NCBI GenBank assembly: GCA_964423925.1 | Contig: CAYRGQ010000067.1 | Coordinates: 1-6,665 of the forward strand | Source of the DNA: CAYRGQ01 sp964423925 | Lineage (GTDB): Bacteria; Bacteroidota; Bacteroidia; Sphingobacteriales; Sphingobacteriaceae | Direction: 5' to 3' | DNA: 6,665 nucleotides | Shown: positions 1-6,437 of the stretch, piece after piece | How the letters are laid out: every line of letters begins with the position of its first letter | Numbering within the stretch: position 1 is the stretch's first letter | Notes under the pieces: generated by a model | What the model was told of the DNA's origin: nothing | What the model saw: the letters and a program-made list of their open reading frames with translations, nothing else | The model's database searches: none | Position numbers and translations under genes: made by a program

Positions 1-59
1 TCCAAACGGGGAGAATGGAAACCTTCACTAACCAATTATAAACCTAAATTATGATGATA

Positions 60-90
60 CAAAGATAGTGTATGTGGTACACTGTTGCAA
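60..90 (-). promoter_or_regulatory. Leftward Bacteroidota-type promoter for a gene beyond the left edge
   Basis: Read on the minus strand, TATCTTTG (60-67) matches the Bacteroidota -7 consensus TAnnTTTG exactly. A TTG (88-90) lies 20 bases upstream, within the usual -33 spacing. Transcription would start near position 54 and run leftward. No ATG in a sustained frame follows before the edge, so any leader is at least about 50 bases long. The promoter sits after the stop of the FAD oxidoreductase gene, which suggests that the next gene to the left has its own start of transcription. I saw no clear intrinsic terminator between the oxidoreductase stop and this promoter. The target gene is not visible. 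Confidence 0.6.
67..83. promoter_or_regulatory. Palindrome in promoter spacer, candidate operator
   Basis: The plus strand reads AGTGTA-TGTGG-TACACT, a perfect 6-bp inverted repeat around a 5-base centre. It fills most of the spacer between the TTG at 88-90 and the -7 element at 60-67, touching the latter by one base. A dimeric regulator bound here would block or reshape promoter binding. The regulator is unknown. A short hairpin in RNA is the alternative, but on the leftward transcript this site lies upstream of the predicted start and would not be transcribed from this promoter. Confidence 0.35.
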
Positions 91-151
91 GCTTTTCGTG
101 TATCTTTTATGTGGCAATTGCGATAGCCGTCGAGTACGTGAGAAATGTTTT

Positions 152-1675
152 TTAGAGGCCGTTAGCCCTGCGGATTTTTTCGAGCAAATACGACTGTCCG
201 ACGAGTTCGCCACAGGTCATCACGGCGCTGATCGTCACGCCCAATATACCGTGCATGTTGACCCCTTGGCCCGTGAGCAGCAGGTTTTTGATTTTGGTGC
301 GTGCGGGGAGATAATTTTGTAGGGGCTGTTTTACGTCCTTGACGAACCCGTACATGCTACCGGTTTCGCTGCCGATGTAGTCGCGATATGTGAGTGGGGT
401 AGAGGTATACGTCGCTTTGATATGGTTGGAGAGGCCGGGAAACCTACCTTCCAGTGCGGCGAGCACGCGTTGCGTTTTTGCCGTTTTGAACCGTTCGTAG
501 GACTCGCCGCGATCCTCTTCGTCGGCTACCGTATTATGGGTGTCGGCCCAGCGTTCCACTTCGGAATACGCCATATACGTCAGCACGGACATGCTTTCTG
601 CCCATTGCGGATATTTCATGTCTGGGCTCATGCTAGCCATGAATCCCGTAGGCCAATCGTCCGAATTGTCCAGCACGCTCCCCCACACCGCATGTTCGTC
701 TTTGAAGTGGTAGAAATTCTGGTTGGCATACGGCACGGTGCCTCGTTCGAACACGATGTACAGGCTAAACGAAGATGTCGTGTCTGCCGCATTGCGGATC
801 CGTTTGGCGTAGGTCTTCCGTATGGGGAAGTCGCCGATTAGCTTTAGCGTGGTTTTCGGGTCAGCGTTGGAAATAAACGTCTTGGCGTGGTAGGTATGTC
901 CCGTTCGTGTGCTCACTGCGCTGACCAGCCCATCGGTATAGTGAAGCTGGGTCACTTCCTGCTGCTTTAGTACCTTTCCCCCTGCTTTTCTAATTTCGCG
1001 GATGAGCAGTTTGGCAATCTGGCTGCCCCCGTTGATGCACCGCCAGGCACTTTCAATATAGGAGTTGACCGATAATGCATGTACATAAAAGGGCGTCTTG
1101 TCCTTGTAGCCGGCATATAACAGGTTTGTCCCAGCTAATATGGCTTGCAGTCGCGGATTATCCGTGCAGAGCGCTATGGCGTCGTGCACGGTGATGTGAA
1201 GGAATTCATCAATGTCGTGGTCGGGCAGGTCTGTTCGGAGGTAATACAGCGGATAGCCTTGGCACACCCGTTTTAGCATGTCAATGTAGCGCTGTATTCC
1301 CGCGGTGTCGTCGGGGAAGCGCGCGCTAAGCTGTGCGACGAAGTTGTCGTATCCCTGTGCGTAGGGGTAGGCGATGTCCTCGCCGGCAAAGGAAATGACG
1401 TCAAACGCATCCTTCTCCATGCGTTTGAGGCGCAACTGATCCGCGATGCCCAGGTAATTAAAATAGCGGTACAGGTTTTGGTGGGGCAGCAAGCCGCCAA
1501 TGTAATGCACACCGGTATCAAAGATGCGGCGATCGCGCACGAAGGTTTGCAGGTTGCCGCCAAACTGCTTGTTTTTCTCCAGCACGAGCACCCGCCAGCC
1601 TTCTTTCGAAAGGATATTGGCACAGACTAAGCCGCCTAATCCACTTCCGATGATGATGACGTCATATTCCTGCAT
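152..1675 (-). CDS. FAD-dependent oxidoreductase of the CrtI/RetSat (phytoene desaturase-like) family
   Basis: A 507-residue flavoenzyme, normal length for the carotenoid desaturase/isomerase and retinol saturase group. The N-terminal dinucleotide fold shows GSGLGG (residues 10-15) after a beta strand, acidic E33 at the end of the second strand, and the following GGN (39-41). A middle segment has INGGSQ (214-219), then a helix and KVLKQQEV (234-241), as in the family's second FAD contact. The C-terminal FAD segment runs TGQGVNMHGILG (468-479) and on into ISAV. No signal peptide or membrane segment is visible, so the protein is probably cytosolic or membrane-peripheral. The family desaturates, saturates or isomerises polyene and isoprenoid chains; the substrate here cannot be read from sequence. 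The ATG at 1673-1675 is chosen because the fold begins five residues later. It overlaps the exporter gene by 40 bases with no visible ribosome binding site, which suggests translational coupling. I recall similar enzymes in flexirubin-type pigment loci. Confidence 0.88.
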   Translation of the reverse strand: MQEYDVIIIGSGLGGLVCANILSKEGWRVLVLEKNKQFGGNLQTFVRDRRIFDTGVHYIGGLLPHQNLYRYFNYLGIADQLRLKRMEKDAFDVISFAGEDIAYPYAQGYDNFVAQLSARFPDDTAGIQRYIDMLKRVCQGYPLYYLRTDLPDHDIDEFLHITVHDAIALCTDNPRLQAILAGTNLLYAGYKDKTPFYVHALSVNSYIESAWRCINGGSQIAKLLIREIRKAGGKVLKQQEVTQLHYTDGLVSAVSTRTGHTYHAKTFISNADPKTTLKLIGDFPIRKTYAKRIRNAADTTSSFSLYIVFERGTVPYANQNFYHFKDEHAVWGSVLDNSDDWPTGFMASMSPDMKYPQWAESMSVLTYMAYSEVERWADTHNTVADEEDRGESYERFKTAKTQRVLAALEGRFPGLSNHIKATYTSTPLTYRDYIGSETGSMYGFVKDVKQPLQNYLPARTKIKNLLLTGQGVNMHGILGVTISAVMTCGELVGQSYLLEKIRRANGL

Positions 1676-4600
1676 GCCTGGTAAAGCCTGATGTTCTCGT
1701 ATTCAAACACTAATTGGTATTCGCCCCGGTCGATCCAGGGTCGGGCCGCGGCGTCGTCTCCGTCGTCGAGCGCCAGCCAATCGGGCCGTGTGCCTGCTGC
1801 CGCGTTGCCGTAGCTGGGGTTGCCCGAGAGGATCAGGACGTGGTGCCGAGGGCCAAATGTAGGACAATCTTCAGCAAAATTCAACCCATATTGCGTTGCG
1901 GTGTAGGTATGCCGTGCCACCTGTACTTTTTCGGAGTCTGCATCCCACGCGTCGATACGGCGATGGGCGGCATCATATACCAGCATAAAGTCGAGAATGC
2001 CATAGCCACAACCCAGGTGGAGGATGTGGGCATCCCGAGGGAGTTGGCGGGCTAATGCCAAATAGGCGGCTGCACGCGCGCGATAAATGGATTTCACTTC
2101 GCGTTGGATTGCTCGGTCCTTGTACACGAAATTGGCCATCAATTTGCCACGATGGTACGCAGGTGTTTCCATCTCATCGCGTAGCTTGCGAAACTCTTCC
2201 TTGAAGTATCGGGAAACGGCCTTGGTCCGCGCCCGGTATCCCTCGCCCATGCGGCGGTCGTCCGGTTTAATGCGGGGCAGGACGCGGAATGTCATCGAGC
2301 CTGTCATGACCATAAAATCGCGGCGGGGGAGCAAATCCGTATTACCGTGTACGAGTACGGGCAGGATGTCGATATCCAGCTTCTCCGCCAGGAAGAAGGC
2401 GCCTTTGTGGAATCTGCCGATCTCTGCGTTGGGCGATCGCGTGCCCTCCGGGAAAATAATCACCGAATAGCCTTCCGCCACTTGCTGCTTGAGCTCAGCT
2501 ACGGCCTGTTCATCGTCGCCCGACAAGGTCCTAAAACCGGCCGCCCGTATGCCTGCCCCAAAAAATTTGGACGTAATCACGCGTTGGTTGACCACGAAGA
2601 CCGAATTCGGCTTCAGCATGCCCACGCTGGGCGTATCCAGCTCGGAAGTGTGGTTGGCGATGATAATGGCCGGTGCGGGGTCTTGTAGGTGCGCTTTGCC
2701 GAAAATCCGCTTGCGCGTAAAAGGGACACTGTAAACCAATCCCTTGTAAAACCAACGGATGGAATGGTGAAACCATCGTTTTTTTCGTTGACGGCTGATT
2801 GGCAGGATCAGCAGTACCAGACGAGGCAGCGTGCTGACCAATATGGCGCCGAGGAAAAAATAACCAAAGGTATAGATGGACAGCAACAGGTTGGAAAGCC
2901 GCCAGGGTCGGCGACCACGTTCCTGCCGGCCCAAGATGATGGTCCGGAATAGCCACGGCTGTACCGTGAACGACATCAGCACGACCACGACCAGCCCGAT
3001 TAGCGGGATCGTTGATATCGACCGGATGGCCGGATGCTGCGCAAACGCCAATACGCCAAAACAGAGGAGGGTGGCTAGTGCTGACATGATGATACCCGAT
3101 TTAAAGGCGGGCATGTCCTTACGTCCGTACGTATACTGCTCGAGCAATCCTTTCGTAACGAAGATGGAATAATCAACACCCAGGCCGAAAATAAGCGTGG
3201 TAATGATGATATTGAACGCGTTGAACGATACCCCAAACATGCCCATCATTCCCAGGGTGATGAACCAACCCAAAAAAATCGGGATATTGGTAATCAAGGT
3301 TAGCTCAATGCTCCCATAAAACAGGAACAGCACGACGAACACGGCGATTCCGGAGATGAAGAACAGCGTGTTAAAATCCTTCTCAAGATTGAGGAGGAAA
3401 GACTCCTGCATGTGTTTGCGGTCGATGGGGAGGACGTTTTGACCCTCCAATTGCAATGCCTGGATTATGGAGTCGGTGTCGACGCCGCCCGTGCGCACCA
3501 TGGTGGTAACGGTTGTCAATCCCGGCTCGGAATGGGCAAAATCTGCCAGCATCAATGCGAGCACTGCCTCCTCGTCCTGAAGTGCAGCGGGTTCGTAATT
3601 TGCCGACAGCAGGGCAAAGAAGGGCTGGAACGTGTGTTCCCGGAAACCGTATCGTTGTCCTTCGCGGATGAGGAGTTCCTCCACCCGTTGTCGGCGTTCG
3701 GCGGACCAGAAATCCTCCCAGCGCGCGATACGCTCTGCCTGTTGGCTTTGTGACTGGATGACCCCACCCAACGAACTGAACGCAAGCGAGGTGTCACCGG
3801 CCGTTACTTCCGACAAGCGGTCGAATAATGCGGTATTCGTAGCCAAGGCTTCGTCGTAGGTGTCACCGTAGCTCACGAGATAAAGCGTTTTCCCGAATTG
3901 GTTGCTCAACGCCTGCAGACGCTGCTCGGCTTCCTGCAAGTGCTGGGGGTGGTAGTTTAATGCGCCGATATCGTTGTCAAAACTGACCCGATGATAGGTA
4001 AAGGCGCTCGCCACGATTAGCAACGCACACCCACCGAGCACGTATTTATTCGTGCTGGCGTCGTACCGGGAGAGGCTATCCATCAAGGTGTTTTGGCGTA
4101 CCGTCACTTCGCGGTTGGGCGTGTAGGCCTGTGGGATGAAGATCAATGCCATGAAACCGGCCCCCAATACGCTGACCGCGGCGAATATGCCTAGATCGTG
4201 CAGCACGTCTGAATGGAGGAACAGGAGACATAGGAAATCCACCGCGGTGAACACCGCGCATACGGCGAGCGGCTTGGTGACGGCATGGAAAAGCTGCTTG
4301 ATGTCGCCCGTGCTGCGGTAGTGGCTGAGAATATGCAAGGAATAGTCGAGCGTGAGGCCGAGCAGCACCGAGCCTATGCCAATGGATATGGCCGAAATAG
4401 TACCCTTGATGAGGTATAGCACCACGATGCCCAGGAGGCTGCCGAAGGCGGCAGGGACCAGGATGATGAGGGGGATATGCGCCTTGCGATAAAAGTAGAT
4501 AAACAAAGCGATGAGGAGAAGCAGGGCAACGGTGAGCGTTACTTGGATATCGCGCTTGATTTGTTTGGCGTTGGCGACGGCCACGGCCATCGCGCCCACG

Positions 4601-5379
4601 TATTCGGCGTGTGCCTGCCCCAGGTGTGCCTCGTTGAGCGTGGCGAGTACATCGTCTAGCGCCGCCACAAACTCGGTGTTTTTCCCCGTTTCGTTACTCC
4701 CCAGGGCTGGGGTAACCATCACGAGGAGGTTTTGCAAATTTTTGTGCACCAAGTAACCGTCGCGCAGGCTGAAGGCATCGCCCGACTGCAGTTGCTCAAA
4801 CTTCTGCAAGCCCATGAACGATAGGCCGAGGGGATCCTGGCGGAGTTGTGCCGTGCCGATAAAACCCGACGGCGACACCATGGCTTGGTAGGCAGTTTCC
4901 ACGCGTTTTGCCAGCGCCTCGGGCTGCGTCAGCGAGTCGATGCGGAGGTAATCCGTTTCGTCAAGAAAGAGCGGCAGGTGTCGGCCCACCACCTCCAGTA
5001 ATCCGCTGAGCTGCTCCTCGGGAAGCTGTACCTGCACATGGGCCACGTACGGCGCCATATCCGGTGCGGTAAGCGCGGCACCCACTTCGTCGGCGTACCG
5101 TTGAAGGATTTCGAGGTTGCCCGGGTGTTCGCCTCGGATGTTGATGATGATTTTATCGGCAAATTGGGTGGCTTGCAATACCTCGGTTACGCGTTGTGAC
5201 TCGGCATCGGCCGGCACGAGGCGAGTAATGTCTTCTTCAAATTGGATGCGTGATGCGAGGTATGCCAAGAGTCCGAACACCAAGGCTAAGAGCAGGAAAA
5301 AGGCCTTGCGATGCTGGTTAAATAAAGCGTATGCGGATTGAAAAAAAGAAACCAATGGCAAAATGTTAGGACTGGACAA
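1636..5379 (-). CDS. Trifunctional RND/MMPL exporter - PlsC acyltransferase - methyltransferase-like fusion
   Basis: Residues 1-815 form an RND/MMPL exporter: a membrane helix at about 26-42, a periplasmic region, helices at about 277-416, a second half starting near 446, another periplasmic loop, and helices at about 671-810. Each half has a DY pair (D345-Y346 in GLTLDYS, D736-Y737 in GLGVDYS), matching the MmpL3 proton-relay residues. Two further hydrophobic stretches (829-861) lead into a PlsC domain with NHTSELD (909-915, the HX4D catalytic motif), FPEGTRS (976-982) and ILPVLVHG (1005-1012). Residues about 1095-1235 resemble a class I SAM methyltransferase (HLGCGYG 1121-1127; WDAD 1145-1148), but the usual motif I Asp is His1121. 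A probable role is acylation and export of a lipid, as in flexirubin/aryl-polyene loci. No in-frame ATG exists before residue 108. The end given is the longest start, TTG at 5377-5379. That codon lies inside the promoter's -7 element, so TTG at 5359-5361 or 5353-5355 is more likely the true start. Confidence 0.9.
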   Translation of the reverse strand: MSSPNILPLVSFFQSAYALFNQHRKAFFLLLALVFGLLAYLASRIQFEEDITRLVPADAESQRVTEVLQATQFADKIIINIRGEHPGNLEILQRYADEVGAALTAPDMAPYVAHVQVQLPEEQLSGLLEVVGRHLPLFLDETDYLRIDSLTQPEALAKRVETAYQAMVSPSGFIGTAQLRQDPLGLSFMGLQKFEQLQSGDAFSLRDGYLVHKNLQNLLVMVTPALGSNETGKNTEFVAALDDVLATLNEAHLGQAHAEYVGAMAVAVANAKQIKRDIQVTLTVALLLLIALFIYFYRKAHIPLIILVPAAFGSLLGIVVLYLIKGTISAISIGIGSVLLGLTLDYSLHILSHYRSTGDIKQLFHAVTKPLAVCAVFTAVDFLCLLFLHSDVLHDLGIFAAVSVLGAGFMALIFIPQAYTPNREVTVRQNTLMDSLSRYDASTNKYVLGGCALLIVASAFTYHRVSFDNDIGALNYHPQHLQEAEQRLQALSNQFGKTLYLVSYGDTYDEALATNTALFDRLSEVTAGDTSLAFSSLGGVIQSQSQQAERIARWEDFWSAERRQRVEELLIREGQRYGFREHTFQPFFALLSANYEPAALQDEEAVLALMLADFAHSEPGLTTVTTMVRTGGVDTDSIIQALQLEGQNVLPIDRKHMQESFLLNLEKDFNTLFFISGIAVFVVLFLFYGSIELTLITNIPIFLGWFITLGMMGMFGVSFNAFNIIITTLIFGLGVDYSIFVTKGLLEQYTYGRKDMPAFKSGIIMSALATLLCFGVLAFAQHPAIRSISTIPLIGLVVVVLMSFTVQPWLFRTIILGRQERGRRPWRLSNLLLSIYTFGYFFLGAILVSTLPRLVLLILPISRQRKKRWFHHSIRWFYKGLVYSVPFTRKRIFGKAHLQDPAPAIIIANHTSELDTPSVGMLKPNSVFVVNQRVITSKFFGAGIRAAGFRTLSGDDEQAVAELKQQVAEGYSVIIFPEGTRSPNAEIGRFHKGAFFLAEKLDIDILPVLVHGNTDLLPRRDFMVMTGSMTFRVLPRIKPDDRRMGEGYRARTKAVSRYFKEEFRKLRDEMETPAYHRGKLMANFVYKDRAIQREVKSIYRARAAAYLALARQLPRDAHILHLGCGYGILDFMLVYDAAHRRIDAWDADSEKVQVARHTYTATQYGLNFAEDCPTFGPRHHVLILSGNPSYGNAAAGTRPDWLALDDGDDAAARPWIDRGEYQLVFEYENIRLYQACRNMTSSSSEVD

Positions 5380-5407
5380 AAGTACTCACAAAACGGAGCA
5401 ATTACAA
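5377..5407 (-). promoter_or_regulatory. Promoter of the exporter-oxidoreductase unit
   Basis: On the minus strand TACTTTTG (5377-5384) fits TAnnTTTG in full, and TTG (5405-5407) lies exactly 20 bases upstream, the same spacing as the promoter at the left end of the window. Transcription should begin near 5371, which puts the longest possible TTG start codon of the exporter gene upstream of the transcript. The leader before TTG 5361 would be about 10 bases and before TTG 5355 about 16. A second TTG at 5399-5401 is only 14 bases away and fits less well. Confidence 0.65.
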
Positions 5408-5449
5408 TATAGGAAAGGGGAGGCCCGTGTGCACATGTTCAGCGATGCG

Positions 5450-5471
5450 GTCGTGGCGGGCACGCCACGAC
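5450..5471. terminator. Perfect 9-bp GC-rich hairpin, possible terminator after the HAD gene
   Basis: GTCGTGGCG (5450-5458) and CGCCACGAC (5463-5471) are exact reverse complements around the loop GGCA. The hairpin begins 30 bases past the HAD phosphatase stop and lies about 40 bases upstream of the exporter promoter, the right place to end the HAD transcript. No T-run follows on either strand, so it is not a classic intrinsic terminator. It may instead halt or protect an RNA 3' end, or bind a protein. A shorter alternative pairing, GACGA-TG-TCGTC (5469-5480), overlaps its right arm. Confidence 0.5.
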
Positions 5472-5501
5472 GATGTCGTCTTACTCTGGACGGCCTGTGG
5501 A

Positions 5502-6203
5502 TTAGAATAGCTCTTGCAGCTCGGCTAATCCCTTGATGCTTAGCCGCACGTCGTCCGGCACTTCGCGGTCGCCTGGATTGAAATACACGGCGTCCATGCC
5601 CACGCCCTGTGCCCCCCGGATGTCGGCCTCGATACTGTCGCCCACCATCACGCTGTCGGGGATGCTCGTCCTGCCGTTCTGCACCGCGTGGTGAAAAATG
5701 TCGGGATGCGGTTTGTGCACGCCAATCACCTCCGAGATCACGATCGTGGCAAAATATTTGGCTAGACCGCTTTTCGCGATTTTCGTTTCAGACGCCTCCC
5801 TAAAACCATTGGATATCAAGTGAAGGGTGTATCTTTCGCCAAGGTATCCCAAGGTCTCGTGCGCGTGGGGAAATAGGTGGGTCTTCTGTGGGCAGATCCG
5901 TAGGTAGTCTTCCTCAAACGAGGGCGGAAAAAGGGATGGGTCTACGCCGAGCTCCGAAAAAGTGTCGGCAAAGCGTGCTACCCGCAGTTGCGCTTTGTCA
6001 ATCTTGCCGTGGTGGTAGAGCGCCCACAGCCGATGGTTGTTGCGGGTGTACGTCTCAATAAAAACCGCCGCCGAAGGGATGCCCAACGACGCAAATCGAT
6101 AGGTGTCAAACAATTCGGCTAAGGTTTCGTCGGCGTTCCTGTCAAAATCCCAGATGGTGTGGTCGAGGTCAAAAAAGATATCCGTTTTTCGGTTGCGAAA
6201 CAT
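5502..6203 (-). CDS. YjjG/YfnB-type HAD-superfamily phosphatase (nucleotidase-like)
   Basis: A 233-residue cytosolic HAD hydrolase with all four catalytic motifs. Motif I is FFDLDHT (10-16), with nucleophile D12 and acid/base D14. Motif II is ISNG (130-133), with S131. Motif III is K164 in HKPHPDIF. Motif IV is GDSIEAD (188-194), with D189 and D194 for magnesium. The extended first motif, DLDHTIWDFDRNA (12-24), is characteristic of the YjjG/YfnB subgroup, whose members dephosphorylate nucleoside monophosphates including non-canonical ones. The helical cap occupies roughly residues 20-110. Length and motifs are intact, so it is probably active; the exact substrate is inferred from family only. 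The ATG at 6201-6203 is chosen because it sits directly before the conserved N-terminus and right after a -7 element. A hairpin and a separate promoter divide it from the exporter gene, so functional linkage is unlikely. Confidence 0.9.
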   Translation of the reverse strand: MFRNRKTDIFFDLDHTIWDFDRNADETLAELFDTYRFASLGIPSAAVFIETYTRNNHRLWALYHHGKIDKAQLRVARFADTFSELGVDPSLFPPSFEEDYLRICPQKTHLFPHAHETLGYLGERYTLHLISNGFREASETKIAKSGLAKYFATIVISEVIGVHKPHPDIFHHAVQNGRTSIPDSVMVGDSIEADIRGAQGVGMDAVYFNPGDREVPDDVRLSIKGLAELQELF

Positions 6204-6207
6204 GGCG

Positions 6208-6215
6208 CAAAGATA
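6208..6215 (-). promoter_or_regulatory. -7 element directly before the HAD start (near-leaderless)
   Basis: The minus strand reads TATCTTTG, an exact TAnnTTTG match, followed by four bases and then the ATG of the HAD phosphatase. Transcription would begin at or within a few bases of the start codon, giving a leaderless or nearly leaderless mRNA. No TTG occurs at the expected 17-20 base spacing upstream, so the -33 half is weak or missing and only the -7 element is claimed. Confidence 0.5.
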
Positions 6216-6283
6216 GGGATTTGGGATGGACCCTGCGTGAAACTCGCGTAGAAGCGGAAATGTTCACGACGTGGAGGTCATAT

Positions 6284-6367
6284 AGCACCCTGTTTATATC
6301 CTTTTTAGTTGCCTTTATATATTCTGTAAACCGAATGGCAGCCAACACTTGGCGGGTTTAGGGTGCT
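6284..6367. repeat. Nested inverted repeats in the gap before the HAD gene
   Basis: Three perfect pairings nest in order: AGCACCCT (6284-6291) with AGGGTGCT (6360-6367), TAAACC (6327-6332) with GGTTTA (6355-6360), and GCCAA (6341-6345) with TTGGC (6349-6353) around loop CAC. The outer and middle helices abut on the right side and share base 6360. On the left they are separated by about 35 AT-rich bases (6292-6326). No open frame of note crosses it. It could be a structured RNA, the 3' region of the LytTR transcript, or chance. The direction of transcription is not determined. Confidence 0.35.
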
Positions 6368-6382
6368 GTTTCGAGTCGCAAC

Positions 6383-6424
6383 CGCCGGACTGAGGCAAGG
6401 CTAATTCAATCAAAAGATCCGGCG
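6383..6424 (-). terminator. Stem-loop just after the LytTR gene, weak terminator candidate
   Basis: CGCCGGA (6383-6389) and TCCGGCG (6418-6424) are exact reverse complements separated by 28 bases, starting 13 bases past the stop codon of the LytTR regulator. The arms can extend by AA/TT past a one-base bulge. The long loop and the lack of a T-run make this a weak candidate; it may only be a stabilising 3' structure. Confidence 0.3.
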
Positions 6425-6437
6425 TTATACCTGTCCA

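Noticed and set aside
30..68. AT-rich plus-strand stretch ending in ATGATG that resembles a Bacteroidota gene leader
   Set aside because: The frame from ATG at 51 meets a TAG after five codons, and the opposing strand carries a much better promoter, so there is no support for a rightward gene.
114..121. GCAATTGC palindrome after the FAD oxidoreductase stop, as a terminator
   Set aside because: It is an 8-bp self-palindrome with no loop or T-run; nothing marks it as a transcript end.
68..322. Plus-strand 84-codon open frame at the left end
   Set aside because: Two thirds of it lies antisense to the conserved C-terminus of the FAD oxidoreductase, it shows no domain, and its start lies within the opposing promoter and palindrome.
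422..841. Plus-strand 139-codon open frame
   Set aside because: It is fully antisense to the FAD oxidoreductase and has a skewed composition typical of a shadow frame. The same applies to the other plus-strand frames inside the exporter and HAD genes.
5341..5347. Run of seven A (T on the coding strand) near the exporter start, as a possible phase-variation tract
   Set aside because: Seven bases is short, the frame across it is intact, and no alternative upstream start exists in another frame that would make slippage meaningful.
6284..6367. A miniature inverted-repeat transposable element bounded by AGCACCCT/AGGGTGCT
   Set aside because: The terminal repeats are only 8 bp and no target-site duplication flanks them (TAT on the left, GTT on the right).
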